Shown: positions 6,649 through 14,500 of the stretch, piece after piece
How the letters are laid out: every line of letters starts with the position of its first letter
Numbering within the stretch: the stretch's first letter is position 1
Assembly (NCBI GenBank): GCA_045631225.1
Contig: JAZQUG010000008.1
Location: 1-64,000 of the forward strand
Reading direction: 5' to 3'
Length of the DNA stretch: 64,000 nt
Source: Fimenecus sp045631225
GTDB lineage: Bacteria; Bacillota; Clostridia; Oscillospirales; Acutalibacteraceae
Notes under the pieces: generated by a model
The model's database searches: none
The model's input: the letters and a program-made list of their open reading frames with translations, nothing else
Told to the model about the DNA's origin: nothing
Position numbers and translations under genes: made by a program

Positions 6649-7962
6649 ATGCAGAAAATCATTGATTTTGTGCCGCTGTTATCGATGATTCAGGAGCATA
6701 TCTCCTCTCGTTATGCGGCGGCACTTTCTGATTCAAGTAAATTGCCACAGCTCCGAGCATATATTGAAAAATATCTGCGTGACAGTGGTTATGTTGTTGA
6801 TGGCTTGACACAGACAGAGCTCGTCAACAAGCTTTATTCTGAAATGGCTGAATACTCCATTCTTACCAAGTATCTCGGCAGAGATAATATTGAAGAAATC
6901 AACATCAATGCTTGGAATGATATTGCAATAACTTACACATCAGGCAGAACTATAAAAGCAAAGGAGCATTTCTATTCTCCTTCACACGCTGTTGATATTG
7001 TAAAGCGTTTGCTTCATCATTCAGGTATGATAATCGATAACTCCACTCCCATGTCACAAGGTCACTTGCCTAATAATACCCGTATTACGGCACTTAAGGA
7101 ACCTCTTGTTGACGATGAAGTGGGTGTAAGTGTTTCTATCCGTCTTTTGCATCCGTCAAGAATTAACAGAAAACAGATTATTTCTTCCGGTAATGCAACT
7201 GAAAAGATGATTGATTTCCTTTGTATGTGTATGCGTTACGGTGTTTCAATGGTTGTAGCAGGTGCTACATCATCCGGTAAAACAACACTGCTTAATGCAC
7301 TACTCACAACAATTCCCGATGGTAAGCGAGTATTCACTATTGAAACAGGTTCGAGAGAACTTTCCCTTGTCCGAAAAAAGAAAGGCAAGGTAGTAAACAA
7401 TGTTGTCCATACTCTTTCCCGTCCTTCCGATAACCCTGCATTTGATATAACTCAGGAAGACCTTGTTGTAGCTTCACTCCGTTTTAATCCCGATATTGTT
7501 TGTGTCGGTGAGATGCGAGATGTTGAATGTTATTCAGCAGTTGAAGCAAGTCTTACAGGTCATACGGTTGTATCGACAGTTCACGCATTTGCTGCTGATT
7601 CAGCACATATGCGAATCGCACTTCTTTGTCAGAAGCGTTTCCCCATCGATTTCAAAACTTCTCTTATGCAGGCGGGTCAGGCTTTTCCCATTGTTGTTTA
7701 CTCTCATAAGTTAGAGAACAACGAAAGAAAGATTATGGATATTTCCGAGTGTGAGATACTTCCCAACGGTGATAGAGTTTATCACACACTATTCAGATTT
7801 AATATCACCAAAAACGAAATTGTAAACGGCAAATATGTTACTGAAGGCTATTTTGAACAGCCTGAAATAATGTCGGACAATCTCAAAAGAAAACTCCTGC
7901 AGTTTGGTGTACCACAGGAGGAACTCAACAAATTCTTAAAGAAGGGAGCTGATTATGAATGA
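6649..7962 (+). CDS. tadA: TadA/CpaF pilus assembly ATPase
   Basis: 437 aa secretion ATPase of the VirB11/CpaF family. An N-terminal domain contains ILTKYLGRDNIEEININ; the Walker A GATSSGKTTLL is at about residue 206-216, the Walker B/Asp-box region in RFNPDIVCVGEMRD (about 281) and the His-box in GHTVVSTVHAF (about 306). It would drive Flp pilus polymerisation from the cytoplasmic face. tadB begins with a 4-nt overlap at its stop (ATGA). Confidence 0.92.
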   Translation: MQKIIDFVPLLSMIQEHISSRYAAALSDSSKLPQLRAYIEKYLRDSGYVVDGLTQTELVNKLYSEMAEYSILTKYLGRDNIEEININAWNDIAITYTSGRTIKAKEHFYSPSHAVDIVKRLLHHSGMIIDNSTPMSQGHLPNNTRITALKEPLVDDEVGVSVSIRLLHPSRINRKQIISSGNATEKMIDFLCMCMRYGVSMVVAGATSSGKTTLLNALLTTIPDGKRVFTIETGSRELSLVRKKKGKVVNNVVHTLSRPSDNPAFDITQEDLVVASLRFNPDIVCVGEMRDVECYSAVEASLTGHTVVSTVHAFAADSAHMRIALLCQKRFPIDFKTSLMQAGQAFPIVVYSHKLENNERKIMDISECEILPNGDRVYHTLFRFNITKNEIVNGKYVTEGYFEQPEIMSDNLKRKLLQFGVPQEELNKFLKKGADYE

Positions 7963-8882
7963 TACTCCCAATGATTGCGTCTATATTTCTTATTATAGCA
8001 ATCGTTTGTTTTCTTAATCTGACACCACAGCAGATTTCTCAGGACATCAATTCTGTTATTTCAAAGAAACCTAATCTTCGTGACAGAGCAAGAGCACTCA
8101 GAGCCGGAAAAAACAAAAAAGGTTTGGGTGCAAAACTTGAATATCTGCAATCAGCTTTGGCATCTTGCGGTAAAGAGGGAAAATTTGCATTAGTATGTTC
8201 TTCTGCATTAGTCCTATTTGCAATAGGTGCCGTTGTTGCTGTCCTGATTGATAACGTATTCCTTATACCTGCTCTTTCGGTAGCATTTGCAATGATACCG
8301 TTCATCTATGTTCGTAATATTATCTCAATTTACGAAAAACAGACAAAGGAAGAGCTTGAAACAACACTTTCAATCATAACCACATCTTATACGAGAGATG
8401 GCAACATCATTTCCGCAGTTCAGGAAAATCTACCGTATATCAAGCCACCACTTAAAGAAAGTTTTACGGCTTTTGTAGGTGATGCTATGGCGGTATCTTC
8501 AAGTGTTAAACAGGCACTATATAACCTTAAAGGTAAGGTAGATGATGAAATCTTCCGTGAATGGGTTGATACCCTGATACAGTGCCAGGATAACCAAGAA
8601 ATGAAAGATACCTTGCAGCCTATTGTTTCAAAGCTTACCGATGTTCGTATTGTAAATAATGAACTCAATACAATGATGTCAGCAGTAAGAACTGAATACT
8701 ACACTATGGTAGGTCTTGTAGTCGGCAATATTCCTCTCTTGTATGTTCTTAACAAGGATTGGTTTCATACACTCATATTTGAAACACCCGGTAAAATCGT
8801 ACTCGGTGTATGCGGTATTGTGATAGTGGTAACATACTTCTTTATGTTAAAGTTCACAAAACCCGTAGAATACAAAAGATAA
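7959..8882 (+). CDS. tadB: TadB-like inner-membrane platform protein
   Basis: 307 aa. An N-terminal hydrophobic helix, a cytosolic linker, two helices around residues 75-120 (FALVCSSALVLFAIGAVVAVL), a GspF/T2SSF-type cytosolic domain (EETLSIITTSYTRDGNIISAV-like pattern), and two C-terminal helices. It pairs with TadC as the membrane platform on which TadA acts. It starts within the tadA stop codon. Confidence 0.82.
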   Translation: MILPMIASIFLIIAIVCFLNLTPQQISQDINSVISKKPNLRDRARALRAGKNKKGLGAKLEYLQSALASCGKEGKFALVCSSALVLFAIGAVVAVLIDNVFLIPALSVAFAMIPFIYVRNIISIYEKQTKEELETTLSIITTSYTRDGNIISAVQENLPYIKPPLKESFTAFVGDAMAVSSSVKQALYNLKGKVDDEIFREWVDTLIQCQDNQEMKDTLQPIVSKLTDVRIVNNELNTMMSAVRTEYYTMVGLVVGNIPLLYVLNKDWFHTLIFETPGKIVLGVCGIVIVVTYFFMLKFTKPVEYKR

Positions 8883-8894
8883 GGAGGCGGTCTG

Positions 8895-9767
8895 ATGATA
8901 ATGAAAATATGTATCGGTGTTCTTTGCGGAATCGGCTTATTTATGATACTTGCAGACCACTTCCGTATTCCATATATGAGAACATCAAAGGCGGTTAATA
9001 ACCTTGCAAAACAGCAGAAAGAGAATACAAGCAGTCTTGATGTTTGGCTTTCTTCCTTTGCTTCATTTATTGCAAATAAACTGAAACTCAATGAATTTAA
9101 AAGAGGTCAGTTAGAATCTGATTTGAGAACTGCACAGATGGATATTACACCTGAAATGTTTATGGCAAACGCTATTGTAAAATCTCTCATTATAGGTGTG
9201 TTTGCAATCCCTGTTTTATTCATATTCCCGATACTCTCACCAATTATTCTTTTCCTTGCGTTCATTCTGTACCGAATGAATATGAAAGGTATTTCCAACC
9301 GAATAAAGAAAAAGAGAGCAAAGATAGAATATGAACTTCCGAGATTTGTGTTTAAGATTGAAAAATCTCTTATGCACAGTAAGGATGTTCTTGAAATGAT
9401 TGAGTCTTTTGCCCGTAATGCGGGACCTGAACTCAAGCACGAACTTGACATTACTGCTGCAGATATTCATTCCGGTAATACGGAAGTTGCTATTACAAGA
9501 CTTGAAGCACGAGTAGGTTCACCTCTTATGAGTGACGTTTGCCGAGGTCTTATATCTGTTGACCGAGGTGATGTCAACACGGTTTATTGGAATTCTCTTT
9601 CAATGAAATTTGCGGATATTCAAAGACAGCAGTTAAGACTTGAAGCTGAGAAGATACCGAAGAAAGTCAAGAAACTTTCTATGTGTTTACTCTTCTGTTT
9701 TATGCTCATCTATATCGTAGTTATTCTCGCTCAGATTGTTTCTTCTGTCGGCGTTCTTTTTGGCTAA
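8895..9767 (+). CDS. tadC: TadC-like inner-membrane platform protein
   Basis: 290 aa with the same topology as TadB: helices at the N-terminus, around residues 95-125 and at the C-terminus (KLSMCLLFCFMLIYIVVILAQ), with a T2SSF domain between (FVFKIEKSLMHSKDVLEMIESF). Ribosome binding site AAGGAGG (8881-8887) has 7-nt spacing to ATG 8895. Part of the tadABC run. Confidence 0.82.
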   Translation: MIMKICIGVLCGIGLFMILADHFRIPYMRTSKAVNNLAKQQKENTSSLDVWLSSFASFIANKLKLNEFKRGQLESDLRTAQMDITPEMFMANAIVKSLIIGVFAIPVLFIFPILSPIILFLAFILYRMNMKGISNRIKKKRAKIEYELPRFVFKIEKSLMHSKDVLEMIESFARNAGPELKHELDITAADIHSGNTEVAITRLEARVGSPLMSDVCRGLISVDRGDVNTVYWNSLSMKFADIQRQQLRLEAEKIPKKVKKLSMCLLFCFMLIYIVVILAQIVSSVGVLFG

Positions 9768-9780
9768 CGGAGGTGGAAAG

Positions 9781-10191
9781 ATGAAAAAGATAATTACTTC
9801 AAAAAAAGCAGAAGGTTATATAGATGTTGTAATCGGCATTTTTGCTATGATGATGGTAGTTGTTGTAGTTCTCAATATCTTTCAGTTTATGACTCTTAAA
9901 CAAGACCTTGATGAAATATCAGGTCAGCTTATAGAAACTGCAACCTTTAACGGATGCTTCGACAGTGAGTTTGACGAAAGAGTCGAAAGTTTGAAAAATC
10001 AATTCTTTGATTTTAATGTTAATACTGATGCAGAGAGCTACTTTAATGCTACCTATGAGAGAGTTCAGCTCGGAGACCAAATGGATGTTTATGTGTCTGT
10101 TCAGACTTATGTTCAGGGACTCGGTATGTTCAGGATCCCTGTAACCGTTACAAGTCACAGGTCAGGTATTTCGGAAAAGTATTGGAAGTAG
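9781..10191 (+). CDS. TadE-like pseudopilin
   Basis: 136 aa. A short basic leader KKIITSKKAEGYIDVV precedes one hydrophobic helix (IGIFAMMMVVVVVLNIF), then an extracellular domain. The AEGYID sequence parallels AEAYVD in the three small pilins and AEGYIT in the next gene, so all five are likely substrates of the prepilin peptidase. ATG 9781 follows GGAGGT with 6-nt spacing; a longer in-frame extension to 9736 inside tadC is not supported. Resembles the pilus-like DUF4320 proteins of Clostridia conjugative elements. Confidence 0.75.
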   Translation: MKKIITSKKAEGYIDVVIGIFAMMMVVVVVLNIFQFMTLKQDLDEISGQLIETATFNGCFDSEFDERVESLKNQFFDFNVNTDAESYFNATYERVQLGDQMDVYVSVQTYVQGLGMFRIPVTVTSHRSGISEKYWK

Positions 10192-10201
10192 GTGTAAGTA
10201 A

Positions 10202-10681
10202 ATGAAATTATTGAAATCAAAGAAAGCAGAAGGATACATCACTCCGTGTGTCCTTATTATCGTATTTGTAGCAATCTTTTCTATAATCTTCACTTACTCT
10301 GCTTCTGTTTCCAAAGTGAAACTTATGAGAGAAAACACAAAGGTTGTGCTTGACAGTTTTGTAACTCAAAATTCAACTGAAATATATAACAGTATCAAGC
10401 AAGGTAACGACTACACCGAAGTAATTGATGCAGAGGAATTTCGCACATCGTTAATCTCATTTTGCACATTGGAAATAGATAACGGAATGCTATATAGTAT
10501 AGATGCAGACGGACAAGAGTTGTTTCATATATCAGAACCGACACTCGGTTTTCGTGAAGCAAATGAACTTGAACTTGTTGTAAATTACACCATTACAGTA
10601 CCGATGTGGTTTGCAGGAAATGAGTTCCCGGCTGTGAGCATCCCAATAGAGGTAACATCTATATTAACCGAGAAATTCTAA
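10202..10681 (+). CDS. TadF-like pseudopilin
   Basis: 159 aa with N-terminal KLLKSKKAEGYITPC and a hydrophobic helix (VLIIVFVAIFSIIFTYSASVS), followed by an extracellular region ending in beta-rich sequence. Paired with the TadE-like gene 10 nt upstream. Likely a minor pilin that primes or caps the fibre. Confidence 0.72.
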   Translation: MKLLKSKKAEGYITPCVLIIVFVAIFSIIFTYSASVSKVKLMRENTKVVLDSFVTQNSTEIYNSIKQGNDYTEVIDAEEFRTSLISFCTLEIDNGMLYSIDADGQELFHISEPTLGFREANELELVVNYTITVPMWFAGNEFPAVSIPIEVTSILTEKF

Positions 10682-10700
10682 ATCATAGGAGGAAACAAAA

Positions 10701-11441
10701 ATGATGATTTTAACAAGTAACCCTAACAAAAAGGGAAACAAAAACAACAAAATTATTGCGGCTCTCATTGTCGGCATAATCGCAGTATCAATCCTTATTG
10801 CTGTGATTATCGGTAACTTTGTAAAGAATGACACAGAGGAAACGACAACAGTTCCGACAACGGAAATTGAGGAAACAATCGGTGATGTTGTCATTGATGA
10901 TGACATCACAGAAAACACCGATACTTCGGAAACCACAACCGAAAAAGGTGTTGAGATTATCAAACTTGAAGAGCCTGAAACAACAAAACCTACTACACAG
11001 AAGCCCACACAGCAGACAACAGTAAAACCTGCTGAACCCGTAACACAGGGCAATCCTGCAGGCGTATCACAGGGTAACAATCACGAAATTATTGATAGCG
11101 GTAGTGATAGTGTAAAAGAATACAGTTGTGGTAAGAAAGGACATCATTGTGACAGTAAGGAAACACACGATTTCATTGTGAGTCTTGAAAGCAAAGGTTG
11201 TCCACACTGCGGTTCACACTCTTGTAAGAGCTTCTACACTTATGATGAATGGGGAAATGCTTGTTATGACCCCACTAAATGTGAAAGCTATAATGCAAAG
11301 AGTGACCCTTGCGAATACTGTCAGGAGTGTGGCAAAAAGGTAGGTACAGGTTCAGGTAGCACTTGTGTAAGATTTACAGTAGATACCAAGTGTCCTGAAT
11401 GTGGTAAGTCAGTAAAAGGAAAAACTTGTCATTCACATTAA
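10701..11441 (+). CDS. Membrane-anchored cysteine-rich zinc-ribbon protein
   Basis: 246 aa. A basic N-terminus, one transmembrane helix (about residues 18-40), a Thr/Glu/Pro-rich extracellular stalk (about 42-130), and a C-terminal domain with paired cysteines: CGKKGHHCDSKETHDF, KGCPHCGSHSCKSF, CEYCQECGKKVG and CPECGKSVKGKTC. The CxxC pairs suggest three structural zinc knuckles outside the membrane. Last gene of the pilus operon before a terminator; possibly a pilus tip or adhesion protein. No family name recognised. Confidence 0.65.
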   Translation: MMILTSNPNKKGNKNNKIIAALIVGIIAVSILIAVIIGNFVKNDTEETTTVPTTEIEETIGDVVIDDDITENTDTSETTTEKGVEIIKLEEPETTKPTTQKPTQQTTVKPAEPVTQGNPAGVSQGNNHEIIDSGSDSVKEYSCGKKGHHCDSKETHDFIVSLESKGCPHCGSHSCKSFYTYDEWGNACYDPTKCESYNAKSDPCEYCQECGKKVGTGSGSTCVRFTVDTKCPECGKSVKGKTCHSH

Positions 11442-11455
11442 TGAATAATCTACCA

Positions 11456-11490
11456 AAGGCTCGGCGTAAAAGTCGAGCTTTTATTTTTTT
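11456..11490 (+). terminator. Terminator of the pilus operon
   Basis: A 7-bp stem (GCTCGGC with GTCGAGC, one G/T pair), GTAAAA loop, then TTTTATTTTTTT. It separates the pilus operon from the adhesin gene. Confidence 0.8.
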
Positions 11491-11501
11491 ATGAAAGGAA
11501 G

Positions 11502-14500
11502 ATGATTATTATTAAAAAGATAATTTCAATTCTTCTTGTTCTTTGTACTTTACTGTCGGCAATACCGTATTCCGCATTTGCCCTTTCATGGGATGGTAGT
11601 TCCGCAGGTGGAAGTACCAATGCGGTTAATGGTAGTTCAACGGGTTATGTTATCCGTTCAACAAGCGACTCAGCTTGTGTTGTCGGTTATCGTTTCTCGG
11701 CGGTTAATTCATCGGGTGGGATGAAAGTAACGAAAGTTATTGATGTTTACAGAAACACATCAAACGGTGACAATGCCTATTCGACTTCCGCAAAGTTTTC
11801 AACAAAGTACAACAAGAAACAGATAATTACAAATAAAAATGCAAAATTAACTACAACTTATAATCAGACAAACTGTTATAAGGAAAAAGATATGGGATTT
11901 ACTACTACACTTCCTAATCCAAGTGGTGTAGAAACTTGGCAGAGCTATGAAGCCAATATTAATAAGGTGCTTTCAAAACTCGGTGTCGGTAGTGTTTCCA
12001 ACATGGTCTATGGCGATAAGGTTGTTATTGAACCTCTGTTTGATGTTTGTCTTGCAGGTGAATATCAGGCATTGACAGTTTCAGAAATGGCTTATTGCGG
12101 ACGAAGTGTATTGGGCGGTTCAAGTAAGGGCGGTTCAAGTGACGGAACCTCAAAAACTTGGGGATTTATCGCTAACTATACCAACCGTATATGGCCCAAT
12201 AAACTATATACTCCTGATGGTCAGGGATTATGGACAGCTGCAAGTGCAATCGGCAGTTCATCAAAAGAAACCTTTGATAATATCATTTCAAAAGGTTACG
12301 GTGCCGGTATTGCCTACAATGAAACCACAAACAAGACTTACACTATTAAGTTTAACGGCAATGGCAGCACAAGTGGTTCAATGTCGAACCTTTCAATGAC
12401 CTATGGTGTTGCAAAGAATCTTACTGCTAACGCTTTCAGTAAAACAGGTAATGCTTTTGTTAAGTGGAATACAAAAGCTGATGGTTCAGGCACAAGTTAC
12501 ACAAATAAGCAGAGCGTTAAAAATCTTACGTCAACTCAGGGCGGAACAGTAAATCTGTATGCACAGTGGGAGCCATATATCCTAACTGTTAATTATCATG
12601 CAAATGGCGGAAACACAACATCTACAATGTTTAAGTTGGTTGATGGTTATGTTTATTGGAAATCGTTAGATATGAAAGTGTCTCAGACAGTAGAATATAA
12701 TAATACTGTCGGAATTTTCAAGGCATCAAACTACGATTTATATAAAACTGGTTATACCACTTCTTCTTGGACAACAAAAGCAGATGGTGGAACAGAAGTA
12801 ACTTATGATTCTACAAAAAAGACATCTGATTTTGCATCTAATATAACAACTGGCGATAGAAGCATAACGTTGTATGCAAAATGGATACCCAACACGTACA
12901 CAATTAAATTCAACGGAAATGGAAATACCGGTGGTTCAACAGCCAATATGTCAATGACATATGATGTGGCAAAGTCCCTTACTGCAAACGGATTTACAAA
13001 GACCGGTTATGTATTCGATGGTTGGGATACAAAGGCTGATGGTTCAGGTACAGACTATACAAATCAGCAGAGTGTTAAGAACCTTACAACAACTAACGGA
13101 GCAACAATAAACCTCTATGCAAAGTGGAAGCCTATAACCTATACTATCAATTTCAATGGTAATGGTAGTACAGGCGGTTCAACTGCATCAATGTCAATGA
13201 CTTATGATGTTGCAAAGAATCTTACAGCCAACGGCTTTACTAAGACGGGTTATATCTTTGACGGTTGGGATACAAAGGCTGATGGCTCAGGTACAGACTA
13301 TACCAACAAACAGAGCGTTAAAAACCTTACCTCTACAAATGGTGCAACAGTAACTCTTTATGCAAGGTGGAAGCCTATAACCTATACTATTAAGTTTAAC
13401 GGTAACGGTAGTACAGGAGGTTCTACTGCACAGATGACAATGACCTACGATGTCGCAAAGAAGCTAACAGCGAATGGCTTTACAAAGACAGGTTATTATT
13501 TCTCCGGTTGGAATACAAAGGCTGACGGTAGCGGTACAAGCTATTATAATCAGCAGAATGTTAAGAATCTTACAACTACAAACGGAGCAACAATTACCCT
13601 TTATGCTCAGTGGTCAACTAACTCTTACACTATTGCATTTGATGGTAACGGCAACACAGGTGGTACAACTTCAAGTATGACAATGAAGTTCGACCAAACA
13701 AAGAACCTTACGGCAAATGGCTATACAAAAACAGGACATCATTTCGTTAAGTGGAACACTAAGGCTGATGGTTCGGGCACAAATTATTCTAATCAGCAGA
13801 GTGTTAAAAACCTTACCTCTACAAATGGTGCAACATTCTATCTGTATGCACAGTGGAGTCCGAACACCTATACAATCAATTTTAACGGCAATGGTGCGAC
13901 AAGCGGCTCAACAGCTTCAATGTCAATGACTTATGGTGTTGCGAAGAACCTTACGGCAAATGGCTTTGTAAGAACAGGTCATTACTTTAACGGATGGAAT
14001 ACAAAAGCTGATGGCTCAGGCACATCATACAAGAATCAGCAGTCAGTAAAAAATCTTACAGCAACTAACGGTGGTTCTGTTACTCTTTATGCACAGTGGG
14101 TTCCTTATCATTTGGATGTTTATTACAATGCAAATAGCGGTTCGATAAATTCTGACACTTATTATTTAAGTTCTAATGACATTTATGTTAAGTCAAGCAG
14201 TTCTAAATATTATCAGCGTTGGACTTATGATACTGCAATTTCAAGCGGTCTTATAAATGCAAGTACCTTTGATATTTATAAGACGGGTTATACTTTTACA
14301 AAGTGGGGAACTTCCTCTTCGGGCGGTACACTTTACGACCAAGACGATACAACATTAAAACCTTCAACTCTTAATTCAGGTATTAAGAACGGGAATGTAA
14401 CATTGAAGCTTTATGCACAGTGGAAACCGAACACCTATACAATTAAGTTCTTCGGAAATACTCATACAGGTGGTTCAACTGCATCAATGTCGATGACTTA

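Noticed and set aside
10664..11080. A 138-aa antisense ORF opposite the zinc-ribbon gene
   Set aside because: Low-complexity Val/Ser shadow of a Thr/Glu-rich stalk; no start signals.
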